A stretch of DNA of 64,000 nucleotides from Semisulcospira habei (Eukaryota; Mollusca; Gastropoda; Semisulcospiridae): NCBI GenBank assembly GCA_036245525.1, contig BTPG01000005.1:208904611-208968610 (forward strand), written 5' to 3'. The stretch's first letter is position 1. The number at the start of each line of letters is the position of its first letter. Shown piece by piece: positions 1 to 11,189 of this stretch. A program made the translations under genes and the position numbers. Below the pieces are notes generated by a model, which was not told the origin of the DNA, did no database searches, and saw only the letters and a list, made by a program, of their open reading frames with translations.

Positions 1-17
1 ATGGCCGTCTGCGCGAT

Positions 18-76
18 ACTTATAGATCCTCATGTGCCCCCGCATATACTGGGGTTCACGAGAACATAATCAAGGC
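18..76. repeat. Decayed family-2 TTAA palindrome remnant
   Basis: The motif TATAGATCCTCATG followed by GCCCCCGC and a degraded reverse arm (GGGGTTCACGAG) matches the inner palindrome of the family-2 elements described at 23287-23517. The right arm is mutated and no TTAA ends remain. Confidence 0.5.
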
Positions 77-274
77 TCTTGCTTGTTCATTTGCGGAGCG
101 TTACCTTCAGTGGAGGTCGTTTGACATTCAGCATTCAGACTTTGAACACCATGGAGTTGTTATAAAAAAAAGTGTCAGCACACCTTTACACCTTGTCAAA
201 CAGGATTGAGAAATTGTCTAGCTGACATCTATACACGGCGAGCTGGCGTGGATACCGGTGATGACGACGGTATT

Positions 275-292
275 TACAACAACAACAACAAC

Positions 293-325
<33 letters not shown>
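275..325. repeat. (AAC)n/(AAT)n microsatellite
   Basis: Short trinucleotide run that changes from AAC to AAT units. The rest of 77-560 shows no recognisable gene or element. Confidence 0.9.
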
Positions 326-326
<1 letters not shown>

Positions 327-562
327 CGACTACTACTGTACGAAATGTAGTGTTATTACTGATACCAGAACACGACCAGTGAAATTCTAAACTAAGGGAC
401 GAAACTCCATAAATCTAGCATGGTAAACCGAGTAGAAGACGGAACCAGTATCACAACGCACAGAATTTTCCTGTCCTCGAAATGAGTGACTGGCAAATGG
501 GTTTCAATGTCTGTGGGTCGAACATTTCAACATTCCGATGTCGAAAGTTTCTACAAATCTGA

Positions 563-803
<241 letters not shown>

Positions 804-967
804 TACAACGGAGTCTCCCTTTCTGTTCACATTACCTTGGCGACGGGTATAACACTGAAAACAACGTGACACTGACAGCAAGCGCGGCCGGCAGCTCCGT
901 GGGTCCTGCCGAGTTTGCATCTCAATGGCGCCGTGATCTAAATAATGCTGGCTGCTCGGTTACACCT

Positions 968-1060
968 GACGGTGTATAGCCACAGTTACTCACCGTGTGA
1001 CGGTGTATAGCCACAGTTACTCACCGTGTGACGGTGTATAGCCACAGTTACTCACCGTTT
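968..1060. repeat. 31-bp tandem repeat, 3 copies
   Basis: Three near-identical 31-bp units start at 968, 999 and 1030, each carrying GGTGTATAGCCACAGTTACT. No coding or element context is visible. Confidence 0.9.
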
Positions 1061-1074
1061 GTCAAACCCTGTTA

Positions 1075-1290
1075 TGAACCCATTTAACCCCAAGGCCGCA
1101 TTGCGAAATTGTAGCGGTGTCATTTAACAACTAAGTACCAGTTCAGGACACGGATCGACCATATATGATAATTCAAGGGTAGTGCCAGATTAGCTTGGCG
1201 CCTGAAGGCGCCAAGCTAATCTGGCACTACCCTTGAATTATCATGGTCAATCCATCTCCTGCTGTAAGGAGTCGGGGTTAAATGGGATAA
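1075..1290. mobile_element. Family-1 TTAA palindromic MITE copy
   Basis: The inner palindrome has arms carrying AATTCAAGGGTAGTGCCAGA and its reverse complement, meeting at GGCGCC. Outer ends are ACCCATTTAACCCC and GGGGTTAAATGGG. The terminal TTAA is degraded here (TGAA/ATAA). Confidence 0.8.
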
Positions 1291-1933
1291 TGTTTTTACT
1301 GCCGATGATAATAAAACACCATCCAACAGCAAGAGGTACAGATCCTCACGATCCCCCGCATGTTGTTTCTCTTTATAGTTTCCCTTCTTTTTTATCCTGT
1401 AGATGTTAGCAACGGCAAGTTTGTAAAATGACGATTTGTTTTCTGTCAAAACTTTTTACCGTTGAAAAATAAAGTTTCATCATCATCATCATCTGTTTGT
1501 TTGCTTGTGAACAGAACCGACAACCGGTAACAACATCAAAAAGGAAAAAAAAGTCCAAGACAAAACATAAAAAGACATCTGACAGAACTTGTTTGCTGTG
1601 CCGTATTTCATCCTTATTAAACGCAACAGAAAATGTACACAATCATGTAATTTAATTAATTATGATAATCACAATAGAACTACATCATAGATAAATATGT
1701 CGAGAATTGGCAAGGAAATGTTCCCTTCACAATTCTACAATTCCAGTATCTATACCTGCAAGATTACAAATGTTAAATTGTCCATACGACACAATTGATC
1801 ACGTTGAAGGCAGTTGATACACTTTTTCCCTGTGCCACCAATGAAAGTGAGACACGTCAGCAAAATCCGGACGGGGGTCAAGTAATGTGTCACATGTTGC
1901 CCTGAACTGATCGTCACATAATATTATTAGCCC
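1291..1933. other. Unassigned AT-rich stretch with a retroelement-like tail
   Basis: At 1466-1493, AATAAAG followed by TTTC and (ATC)n resembles the 3' tails of the LINE copies at 24-26 kb, so a plus-strand retroelement end may lie here. Nothing else is recognised. Confidence 0.35.
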
Positions 1934-2131
1934 TTAACTCATTCAGCCCAAATGTTGGAGGCTTCATCTAACAACTATGCACCTGTTGCAGGAGATGGCT
2001 GGACCATGATGATTCAAGGGCAGTGCCAGATTAGCTTGGCGCCGATAGGCGCCAAGCTAATCTAGCACTACCCTTGAACTATCATGGTCGATCCATCTCC
2101 TGCTGTAGTGCGTCAGGGCTGAATGGGTTAA
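1934..2131. mobile_element. Family-1 TTAA palindromic MITE copy
   Basis: Starts TTAACTCATTCAGCCC and ends GGGCTGAATGGGTTAA, with the GGTAGTGCCAGATTAGCTTG-type inner palindrome. Its right TTAA (2128-2131) is also the left TTAA of the next, family-2, element. Confidence 0.88.
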
Positions 2132-2250
2132 CCCGTTCAATGCCGACAAAAATAGGAAACGATCCAAATGAAAGAGGCATAGATCTTCATGAGCCCCCGC
2201 AGTTGCGGGGGCTCATGAAGATCTATGCCTCTTGTTGACATCACGTTTTA
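2128..2250. mobile_element. Family-2 TTAA palindromic MITE copy
   Basis: Starts TTAACCCGTTCAATGCCGAC and contains a perfect palindrome whose arms read AAGAGGCATAGATCTTCATG and AGCCCCCGCA. The right end is degraded and has no clear TTAA. Confidence 0.8.
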
Positions 2251-2497
2251 TATGTGTAAATTCATGTTCTTTTGACGACTGGGGATCTTTGACGCTGAAC
2301 TTACATTAGCTACACAGACGTCAAGAAAACTTACTCTGCGTCCAGTAGCAGTGAAGGGGAAAACCTACTGTGTATTTTACAAAACGATCAACTGCATCCG
2401 GGAAGACACTAACAACTAGACAAAAGTGAGGGGTAATTTGCAGCGATCGACTCCCAACAACGTTCTACAGCGAAATCATCGAGTGTAACCAGTGTTT

Positions 2498-3066
2498 GGC
2501 ATAAGCATGGACGCCACTCCAAACATCTCCAAAAGGCATAAATCCTCATGAGCCATAAGCACTGACGCCACTCCAAACATCTCCAAAAGGTATAAATCCT
2601 CATGAGCCATAAGCACTGACGACACTCCAGACATCTCCAAAAGGTATACCCAAAAGGTATAAATCCTCATGAGCCATAAGCACTGACGCCACTCCAAACA
2701 TCTCCAAAAGGTATAAATCCTCATGAGCCATAAGCACTGACGCCACTCCAAACATCTCCAAAAGGTATAAATCCTCATGAGCCATAAGCACTGACGACAC
2801 TCCAGACATCTCCAAAAGGTATACCCAAAAGGTATAAATCCTCATGAGCCATAAGCACTGACGCCACTCCAAACATCTCCAAAAGGTATAAATCCTCATG
2901 AGCCATAAGCACTGACGACACTCCAGACATCTCCAAAAGGTATAAATCCTCATGAGCCATAAGCATGGACGACACTCCAGACATCTCCAAAAGGTATACC
3001 CAAAAGGTATAAATCCTCATGAGCCATAAGCACTGACGCCACTCCAGACATCTCCAAGAGGCATAC
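2498..3066. repeat. 54-bp satellite array derived from a family-2 arm
   Basis: About ten 54-bp units in direct tandem. Each carries GCCATAAGCACTGACG and then CATCTCCAAAAGGTATAAAT followed by CCTCATGA. The last segment corresponds to the family-2 MITE arm (AGAGGYATAGATCCTCATGA). Three units carry an extra 15 bp (ATACCCAAAAGGT-type partial duplication). Minus-strand open frames across it (2409-3119) persist because 54 and 15 are multiples of 3; they are not supported as genes. Confidence 0.9.
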
Positions 3067-3190
3067 ATCCTCATGAGCCCGTTCGGTGCCGATAAAACGT
3101 GAACACCGTACAACTGCACGAGGTATAGATCCTCATGAGCCCCCGCAGTTGCTGGGACTCATGAGGACCTATACCTCTTGTCAACACCAC
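3067..3190. mobile_element. Family-2 MITE copy adjoining the satellite
   Basis: The left end reads GAGCCCGTTCGGTGCCGATA, followed by the AGGTATAGATCCTCATGAGC palindrome and its complement. It lies directly downstream of the 54-bp array and is a plausible source of the array's sequence. Confidence 0.75.
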
Positions 3191-3522
3191 TTTGAATTCA
3201 TATTCCTGAGACATCTAAGGTTTTTTTTTGTGTGTGTGTGTTGAATTAACGATGATTTCAGAAACACAGCCTTCCGTCAATTGGCACTGAACGGTGGCTT
3301 TAGTGGTTTCAGTGGGGAGGGGTGGGGTGGGGGTGGAGGCATGTTGTTTTTAGAGTGGGCCTGCCGCTAAGGCAATTTAAACGATGTGTATTGATTTACA
3401 TATTGTGAATGAACATGCAGACTCTTGAGTTTGACTTCTGGAGGGTCGCCTTCCCCTGGTTCATCAATTTTTCTGCCTCCTGTATGACTGTGTTTACCAT
3501 TCAACCTTGCACAGATCGACAA

Positions 3523-3650
3523 TGACAGTTCAAAAGTGGTGCTATAATAACTTGGCGCCCATAGGCCTATGGGTGCCACGCTATTCTGGCACCATCCTTA
3601 AACTGTCGAGATCGATCATACCCCTGCTTTGTAATACAGTCTTCGGAGTC
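3523..3650. mobile_element. Degraded family-1b palindrome
   Basis: ACAGTTCAAAAGTGGTGC is followed by CTTGGCGCC and a partly complementary arm ending TTAAACTGTCGAGATCGATC. It matches the family-1b subtype seen at 30619-30833. The G-rich tract GGGGAGGGGTGGGGTGGGGG lies just upstream at 3316-3337. Confidence 0.6.
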
Positions 3651-3711
3651 AGTACAGCTCAGTGAAAAGTCTGTCATGGGCGTAAATGTGTGAAGCAATA
3701 TGTTTAAAGTC

Positions 3712-3795
3712 CAAAACAAACAAACAAACAAACAAACAAACAAACAAACAAACAAACAAACAATAAACGAACAATCACACAAACAAACAAATAAA
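3712..3795. repeat. (CAAA)n microsatellite
   Basis: Tetranucleotide run with imperfect flanking CAAA/CACA units. Confidence 0.95.
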
Positions 3796-4068
3796 AAACA
3801 ACAACAAACAAACACACAAACTGCAACGACAATCAGTAACAGCAACAAGAAGTGAAACATATCAGACAGAACATGACCTAATTCATCAGACAAAACTTTA
3901 ATGCGAAAACTCACAATTACTGTTTTGATTTGATAACGACTAATGGCGAATATCAGGAACACTTAGGTGTTAGTTCGCCACATTGTAGTCTCTGACATTG
4001 ATTTTCTTTCGGGGTATAGCAGAACGCGCATAACACGAAGGTTCGTCGGTGCAGCCCATGACAGCTGG

Positions 4069-4115
4069 CTACTTCCCTTGGGTCTTCTCCAACTGCTTGC
4101 AAGTATCAGCCACCT
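4069..4115 (-). CDS. EF-hand gene, exon 4 (terminal)
   Basis: Final exon of the small secreted EF-hand gene. The acceptor is TATGTACAG immediately before AGGTGGCTGA. The split codon (G from exon 3 plus AG) gives Glu, followed by VADTCKQLEKTQGK and a TAG stop at 4069-4071. The phase (1) matches exon 3 exactly. Confidence 0.65.
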
Positions 4116-4305
4116 CTGTACATAGGAAAAAAATGTTCGTAAAAAACAACAGAATACCATGTGAATAATGATTTTAGATTTTGTAGACATAATGATTCTA
4201 CATTAGGCGTGTGGTAGAAACCAGTTAGAATATAAACCTATCATTTGGGGAGTTTGTCCTCGCGACGTTCATGATTTCGCGAGTATCTTTTCGAACTAAA
4301 TGAAC

Positions 4306-4540
4306 TTAGAGTGGACAATTTTAAATGCGCATATTTTCCCTACATAATAAGCTTAGGCATAGCAATTTGCTACTTAACAACGTTCGATCAATTTTTCTTT
4401 TCAAGTCGGTACTTTTCCCACTAAATAAACTACGGGTTGACAAGTTTCTTAGATTTAGACAACATTTTGATAACAGCAAAGTATTTTTCTCGGTTTTCCC
4501 GAGCATTTTCCCCTCTAAATAACCTTTGAGTGGACAACAA
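4306..4540. repeat. Diverged ~100-bp direct repeat, about 3 copies
   Basis: The pattern TTTTC-CTAAATRAACT followed by GRGTKGACAA recurs near 4306, 4420 and 4515, with AT-rich sequence between. It is too diverged for a firm unit length. Confidence 0.4.
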
Positions 4541-4756
4541 TCCGTTAATTAAGAACAAGAGCGCACACATCTAACCACTATGTATTCCTCCTTTGTGAAA
4601 CGCAAAGCCGTTGTATTTATTATAATTATTTGTTGCACACTCATAAAACAACTCTCCTTGTTAATCCATGCTGGACAGGAATTACCTCGACAAAAGGCAC
4701 CACCGACAGCCTAAGGGTTAATGCAATTTACAATAATCTTTGACAGTGATACGCAC

Positions 4757-4813
4757 CTGCTATGGTAGCGAACGCCTTCAGTTCTTCTGGGCTGAGCTTT
4801 CCATCCCCGTTGG
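4757..4813 (-). CDS. EF-hand gene, exon 3 (calcium loop)
   Basis: 57-nt exon between acceptor CACTTCCACAG and donor GTGCGT. It encodes ANGDGKLSPEELKAFATIA. Joined to the terminal Asp of exon 2 this makes a complete 12-residue EF-hand loop, DANGDGKLSPEE, with ligand positions D1, N3, D5, S9 and E12 all present. Phases 1 and 1 match both neighbours. Confidence 0.72.
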
Positions 4814-5099
4814 CTGTGGAAGTGCAAATGAAAGACATTGAAAGAACCTGAAATATTGAGATCATGACAAAGATCACAGATATTAATTGCTCCAGGATAT
4901 TAGTATAAGGATGTAACTTTTTTTCGTCCATCTTTGAGTGATTCAGGACTCTTGTTGTGTTGTCACAGAAGTGACTTCGGCTAGTGTTTGTTTAGATATA
5001 GCCAGGTCTTAGGTGAGAGGGTTTAGTTATAGGATTCACCGGTAGAACTCTTTATTGTTTGTTTGTTTTTTGTGTAGTATTTTCTCGTGCCACCTAGGG

Positions 5100-5283
5100 T
5101 ATACGTGTAGTGGTCAGGCTAGCGGGGATGCTAGCGGGATTTTGTCCCAGGAACATGGCGTCAACGTGGTGTCAGCAAGCGACATAGATCCTCATGAGCC
5201 CCCCCCAACTACGGGGGCTCATGAGGATCTATACTTCTTGCAGCTGGGTGATGTTCACATTTTCTCGGCACTGAAAGGGTTAA
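5100..5283. mobile_element. Family-2 TTAA palindromic MITE copy
   Basis: The palindrome has arms CATAGATCCTCATGAGCCCC and the complement. The right end is TTTTCTCGGCACTGAAAGGG-TTAA (TTAA at 5280-5283). The left end is diverged, so the start is approximate. Confidence 0.78.
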
Positions 5284-5503
5284 TGAGAACTGGGCACTTA
5301 GCCAACTTCCGCTCCAAAAGTGCGCGAAATTCGAACGAGTTTCTTGAATTTCAATTCGCTCACTGTTCTGAGTCTGTCGTCTGGTACTTGCTGTCACTAG
5401 TCTCCGCGCGCTTTGTGATACTTTGCTGTTGCCACACAGTTCGTAGAGGCTCCTCTGAAAAGCCTTATGACGATTGCTACGAAAGTCGAGAAGACTACAA
5501 GTT

Positions 5504-5695
5504 TGAACCCATTTAGCCCCGGGACCCTGCAGCAGGAGACGGATTGATCATGATAATTCAAGGGTAGTAGGCGCAAAGCACATCTGGGACTACCCTTGAA
5601 TTATCATTATCAGTCTATCTCCTACAACTGGTACATAGTCGTTAGACAACGCCTCCAAAAGTTTGGAAATGCGGCCGTGGGGTTATGAGGGTTAA
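5504..5695. mobile_element. Family-1 MITE copy, internally shortened
   Basis: The left end is TTGAACCCATTTAGCCCC and the right end GGGTTATGAGGGTTAA. The palindrome centre has lost part of the GCCAGATTAGCTTGGCGCC segment. Intron 2 of the minus-strand EF-hand gene contains it. Confidence 0.78.
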
Positions 5696-5844
5696 ACTGT
5701 TGCAGATTGTCGCAAAGCAATTCCGGGCTGTTGCAGATCTATCTGCTTTGTGACAATTAGACGTTGGTCGAAAATTTGAAGGTTTGTCGACGAAAGTAGT
5801 AAGATAAGTTTGGTAAAACGTGCTATATCGCACGTTAGTCCGGG

Positions 5845-5928
5845 CTTTTAATCTACTGTTTACGTCAGAAGACGCACTGTTTTGACCTCAAAACAGTGCG
5901 TCTTCTGACGTAAACAGTAGATTAAAAG
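5845..5928. repeat. Perfect 41-bp inverted repeat with 2-bp spacer
   Basis: Arm 5845-5885 and arm 5888-5928 are exact reverse complements around CC. Arms begin CTTTTAATCTACTGTTTACG. The preceding CACGTTAGTCCGGGCTTTTA resembles CACGTTAGACCGGGGTTTTG at 32906, near another inverted repeat. The surrounding 5700-6110 has further imperfect complementary pieces (GTCACAAAGC/GCTTTGTGAC), so this may be the core of a larger foldback element. Confidence 0.9.
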
Positions 5929-6136
5929 ATTGAATACGGAACACCTCTGCTGTAACACAGTTCCTGAAGGATGCACAATCTGTAACATTTGTCACAAAGC
6001 TCCTGGGACTCCCTGGCTTTTTGTAACAACCAAACATTTTGTCAAAACGCACATGGGAACTGCAGGCAGTGTTCGAGCGTTTGTGACAATTGTTACTGTA
6101 CAACAAGGCTCGTCATCTCAGGTACATATAGCTCAC

Positions 6137-6260
6137 CGTCAGCCTGTGCGAAGGTTTGCTGGATGTCGGCCAAGGTGGCGTCACCTCTGACGTCAATATG
6201 GGGGCAGATCTCCTCCACTGTTTTCAGCAAGCCTTCGTTTATCTGCTCAACTGTATCCCG
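6137..6260 (-). CDS. EF-hand gene, exon 2
   Basis: 124-nt exon between acceptor CGTTTTCTAG and donor GTGAGC. It encodes 41 residues, RDTVEQINEGLLKTVEEICP and then HIDVRGDATLADIQQTFAQA and D, so the helix preceding the calcium loop ends this exon. It enters in phase 0 and leaves in phase 1, both matching the neighbouring exons. Confidence 0.7.
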
Positions 6261-6276
6261 CTAGAAAACGGTCACA

Positions 6277-6455
6277 TGACTCCCCCTTTACTGCTATACA
6301 ACTAGCAGTTTATTCCAGATGCAAGAGAAATAGATCCTCATGAGCCCCCGCAGTTGCAGGCACTCATGAGAATATATGCCGCTTGCTGGCTGAAGACAGC
6401 AAACGTGTGATGTTTCAAACATCATTATTGTAGTCGTTTGCAGTGGAAGGGTTAA
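6277..6455. mobile_element. Family-2 MITE copy
   Basis: ATAGATCCTCATGAGCCCCC and its imperfect complement form the stem. The right end is TTTGCAGTGGAAGGGTTAA. The left end is diverged. Confidence 0.7.
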
Positions 6456-6477
6456 AAAAAACACCACCATCAGCAGT

Positions 6478-6670
6478 AACCAACCAACTAACCAACCGAC
6501 AAAAACACCCAAATGACAAACCAACCAACCACCCAACCGTCCAACCGACAACGGCCAGGGATCCAGCTAATCAATCAAACATCCAAAAGACCGACGCCAA
6601 CAACAATCCCTCCATCCCTCCATCTATCCATCCAACCAACCAGCCAATCAACCGACCATCTAAATAACAA
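6478..6670. repeat. CCAA/CATC-rich low-complexity DNA
   Basis: Runs of AACCAACC and CCATCCAT units. Open frames here are low-complexity Asn/Pro/Thr peptides without gene features. Confidence 0.8.
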
Positions 6671-6940
6671 AAGTCAACTAAGCATCCAACTCAGAAATCG
6701 ACCAGACAAAAATAATACAGTTATTCGTTTGCATATGTCATATGTTGGCTTGTTCGTGGAATGGTTAAACGATTAAAATAATAAAAACAAATGTAAACTT
6801 CCAGAAAAAAAAGTGCATGGTATTGTTTTAAATGTTTAATACACCTCTAGCCACAGCCCGGGTTTGTTGCTGCTGTGTGCTACTTTTCAACTGAGAAGTG
6901 AAACATGTTTTTCTTAGTGACATGATTTATAAAGATGTGT

Positions 6941-7031
6941 TTAACCCTTTGGCTGTCGGTAACGCTTTTAGTCGCGATTATTATACAATAACCATGGCGA
7001 CTAAAAGCGCAACTGACAGCCAAAGTGGAAG
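6941..7031. mobile_element. Family-4 TTAA-CCC palindrome (single copy)
   Basis: TTAACCCTTTGGCTGTCGGT with CGCTTTTAGTCGC faces GCGACTAAAAGCGCAACTGA plus CAGCCAAAGTGG. The left end keeps TTAA-CCC; the right end is mutated (GTGGAAG). The inner sequence differs from families 1-3. Confidence 0.65.
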
Positions 7032-7330
7032 AGTGTCACACGCACACACCGCGCACACACATACACAAAAGCGCACGCACACTCTAACAGCCATCGCCCC
7101 GCGCTGTCGTTGACACCTCACTCAAGTCCATCACTTAGCGACAGCACGAGGCGTCGGCAGCAAGCAGCAACTCGTGCAGCACGCATCAGCGCACCTCACA
7201 CTCGCACACACGAGACAAGCAACGGGCGCAGATACCTTATATGGCATGTCTCGCTTGACAACTTACAACAACGAAAACGGCAACATTTCAGACACAATGT
7301 ATACATGCACCTCCCGTGACTTAACACGAT

Positions 7331-8022
7331 TGTTACGTGGTAGTCGTTGTCGTAGTATGATGCAATCACACCAGACACACGCACGTAAAGTTCTTGTAAG
7401 AAACTTCACTCAGCTGCAACTCGTCACACTTGGCACAAGGTTGTAGACCACAATGGAGTAACAGTTCCAACAATATTTTATTGCAGCGATGCGATCTCCA
7501 CACAACGCATTCACAAATGCACCAAAACTGATACGCTGTCTGCTCTACAATGCATCAACACTTTTGACACACTGCGTCTCTCATACAATGTACACACCTA
7601 TTTCCTAACACGGTCTTTTATACTATTACAGATTTCCAGAATAATCCAGCAAATTCGCCCAACACAACCAATCAGAAAAGAAAACGTAACCAAAACTCAT
7701 TAATATTCACGAAAAAGAATACACTAGAATGAACTACAAAATTCCACTACTGTCTTTAATACAATTTTACGAAAGTAGCCTACACTTTGACGTTATATTT
7801 GAGGTCACTAGAAAGATAGCGACCCTGCTCGAACCTTCCAGTCTAATGTAGGCGCAACTACGCGTCATAACAATATTCGATCGCAATTCTTCGTGCAAAA
7901 GAAAATGAATCCTACTAAAAGGGTACGTAATTCTTATCTAATATAACTCAAATGAATATCGGATCTTTCCTGTGATTAATACACACATGCTCTCAAAGAA
8001 TAACACAACCACAAACGTAACA
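7331..8022 (-). mobile_element. Solo LTR, copy A (692 bp)
   Basis: Bounded by TGTTACG...CGTAACA and flanked by the 5-bp direct repeat ACGAT (7326-7330 and 8023-8027), as left by an LTR retrotransposon. On the minus strand it carries an inverted CCAAT box (TCTGATTGGTTG), a TATA-like AGTATAAAAGACC and an AATAAA signal (7477-7482), so the R/U5 side lies at the low-coordinate end. Homologues are copies B, C and D. It sits in intron 1 of the EF-hand gene. No internal retrotransposon genes are present, implying LTR-LTR recombination. Confidence 0.9.
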
Positions 8023-8027
8023 ACGAT

Positions 8028-10800
8028 CATGAAATACGTTCAATCGTGAGTTTCATAGATTCTCCTGACTTCAGTAGAGTTTATTCAGACTAGAAGTCCC
8101 CTCTTCTGTCATCAGTGTCAGCCATTTTAATTGTTCCCGGAAACAAACCGAGATCTCCATGACAGGCCACGGAACACAGTGCCGTTTCCGTACTATCCAG
8201 TCTCTTAGCCTTAGTCAGTCCCAGTCATCCCCTAATTTTCCAATCCCCTAAAAACACCACCGCCTATCAGCTGCACATTTGCCATGTACAAAATACAAAA
8301 AGAAACAGCACAATGACTGTCTCATTTCTTGGCTATGAACCTGATTCCTTACCAACTCCACACTCAAGCACAGCTGAAATCAGCGTGCCCCTCGAATCAC
8401 CATGGCAGCGGCAACTCAACATAGGCCCACAATTGTCCACTGGATAAGCTGAGGATGGTATGAATAAAAGCACCCAACATGTCTCCTCTTATCTAACCAG
8501 AAATTTCCAGCAAATTCCAACATTCAGCCCTACTACAAATTTTCAAACAAAGCTAAAAGTTATATTATAAAACACCAGTCCTCTTACTGCCTCACCTACC
8601 TCATTTGAATATGTAACATGACATGTCAGAGAAACTGTCCCACCTGAACACCATTCAATCTGCCATCGGTGCAATCCTTAGACACTAGCTAAGTCAAACC
8701 CAAAGTGACACCATTGAATGTTGCTGCATCTTTATGTTATGGCCCATTATGTGTAGCGCGTTGTTGTGGTGTTCACTGTGCTGTTGATGTTTTGGATCAT
8801 GCATATCTGATGCCATAAAAACAGACTAGATATGGTCAGAATGCCTCCAAAATTGGCATGTACATCAAGTAATATATCTGATTTTCATAAATGTTGCATT
8901 TGAGGCACAGACACATGAATGTTTTTTTTTTCATATTTCGCCATTACCCATCCCGCTTCATTTTCTGTTTTTCCAAGTTTACATACACATGCAATACAGT
9001 CAAAGTGACTCCCGGTGGGCTGAACAACTGAAAAAGGTTACCATAACACCGACATTGATGAAAAATGAGCTTTCAGACTCAAGGCCATTTCTTTGTGTAT
9101 CTCAGGGCAGCCAAAAAGACAACACTCAGGCATAGGCATTGACACTGTTGTCTGGTGACAGCAAGCAGGAATAGGCCTGTAACCAGCTGCCATGCCCTAT
9201 ATGCTACTTGCAATCTTTTCCTCAGGCAAAAGGAGTCATGAAACAGCTGTGCAGTTTAATCATTAAGTCTACTAAGCTATCCCACAGGTAAAAGACTACA
9301 TAAAACAGCCAAAACTATGCTACACATTACACACCCTATAACCAAACAAGTGTCTGGAGTGCTTTTTTAGAAGTTAGCAGAGAAAAATGGTTATGTACAG
9401 TTCATTTTTATATAAAACACACTTGTCAGAATCTCAAAACACCTCAACTCATGTTGCAAATGCAGCAGGCATGTGTGTGTCAAACCTGTGAACACTCCTG
9501 TAAAAGCCTGTACCAGTGGCCGCAGCCTCTGCTGCCATATCAAAGCACTCAATGAGTTTTACGCAGTGTAAAAGTGCTTCTGTTCAGCTCAGAATAGACA
9601 CCAGAGACATCTCTCATGACAATTCCTCAGATGCAGCCTATGCTGTATACAAATGTAGCTGGATCATGCAAAATAACTTCTGCATGTCACATTATTTTGG
9701 CGGCTGATTTCACTCTGAGGTCAGTTGTATGATGAAATGAACCTGCTGACACTGTTTCATTGTAGTTTTGATCTTAACCTTTTTACCTTAACCCCCCCTC
9801 CACCCCAACCCCCCACCCCCCACCCCACCCCACCCCACAACTTCAATAACTGAATGAGTGCATTTTTTTCATGCATTTAGCAAACTGAACGCCACGAACA
9901 CCACCCCTTTCAAGGTCAAGATCAAAGGTCATAGCTCAAGGTCGAAGGTCAGACTCATGACTACCTATAAGAAAAAAAAAAAAATGAACAAACACACTAA
10001 ACATGGCCCACAGTGCAGGTAAACAGGGTGTTGTGACGCAAAACATGCAAAAACGCCCATAAAACTGCAAGCTAAGCGATTTTTGGGCAAAATTTTAAAT
10101 TTGTCATGATTTTCTCAGTTTTCCAACTGCAAAAGTCCAAACTCAATGATATGGGTACATTAAACCAGCTTTCTGTCTATGTCACATATGGCATTTGGTG
10201 CCCTCGGTGCAGTACTGTACACACGATCGTTACTAGTACAATACTATTATCAATTTTAGCGGAACCCGCATTGCGATTTTGACAGCATAGCGAGGTTTAT
10301 TATACTTTCTGGTGAAAAACTACGTCAAAGGGATGCCGGAGAACATCAGTACGCGTGTACACTGACACGTGTGTACATCACACCGATGACCTCGTGACCT
10401 GCAGTATTGCGATACACTGATAGCCGGGTCAGTTCTGCCTTGTGACGTAGGCTCATAATATGCATATTGATTCAAAACGAGGCCGATGCAGACGATAAAT
10501 TCGCGACTTGGGTACAAAAACAATACACCCTCCAAACGATGAATTTCGACATTTGTCATTGTATTCACATCATAAACCTCTAAGATAGTACGTGACAAAG
10601 GACCCATACACATACTGTCTGCATTATCAGTTGCAGACAGTTTTCTGACTCTGTTGAGATGATTGATCCTGGGGAATATAACTTGAAAGAAAGCCTGATA
10701 TCTTATTTGCAGGTTTCACATCTAAAACAAAGCTTCGGTTATTGTTTGTTCCGCTTGTATAGTTTTCTTTCATTACCCTACATTCGCTTTTGCGTTGATA
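8028..10800. other. Unassigned 2.8-kb stretch
   Basis: No exon, repeat family or RNA gene was recognised. Two local features stand out: a C-rich tract at 9792-9838 (G-quadruplex potential on the minus strand) and a cluster of four AGGTCA/AAGGTCA half-sites at 9909-9950. It lies in the first intron of the EF-hand gene up to 11063. Confidence 0.5.
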
Positions 10801-10807
10801 TCGCGTG

Positions 10808-11052
<245 letters not shown>

Positions 11053-11063
11053 TCAATATGCAC

Positions 11064-11189
11064 CGTTTTTGCCGCTGTCCGCTTCCCGTTAATTCGGACG
11101 TCAACTGTGGCACTACCGACCCAGGCATCAGTGTGGACCAGCGCCAAGCACACCACAAACAGCGACAACACCACGGTTAAGGAATGCAT
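11064..11189 (-). CDS. Small secreted EF-hand protein, exon 1 (whole-gene note)
   Basis: This is the predicted first exon of a four-exon gene (11064-11189, 6137-6260, 4757-4813, 4069-4115; 354 nt, 117 residues plus stop). It encodes a typical signal peptide: MHSLTVVLSLFVVCLALVHT, a basic-free start and a 14-residue hydrophobic core, with likely cleavage near TDA/W. The chosen ATG starts that signal; upstream in-frame sequence stays open, so a longer start cannot be excluded. The donor GTGCAT leaves phase 0, matching exon 2. The mature protein would be about 95 residues with one complete EF-hand in exons 2-3. Secreted one-EF-hand proteins in molluscs are often linked to calcium handling or the extracellular matrix, but the precise role is unknown. 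Exon 1 is separated from exon 2 by 4.8 kb holding a solo LTR, so its linkage is the least certain part. Confidence 0.55.

Noticed and set aside
2409..3119. Overlapping minus-strand frames with MRIYTFWRCLEW repeats
   Set aside because: The 54-bp satellite has a period divisible by 3, so frames stay open; no splice sites, start context or domain supports a gene.
5055..5516. 153-residue plus-strand frame
   Set aside because: It runs across a family-2 MITE stem and has no recognisable domain or splice structure.
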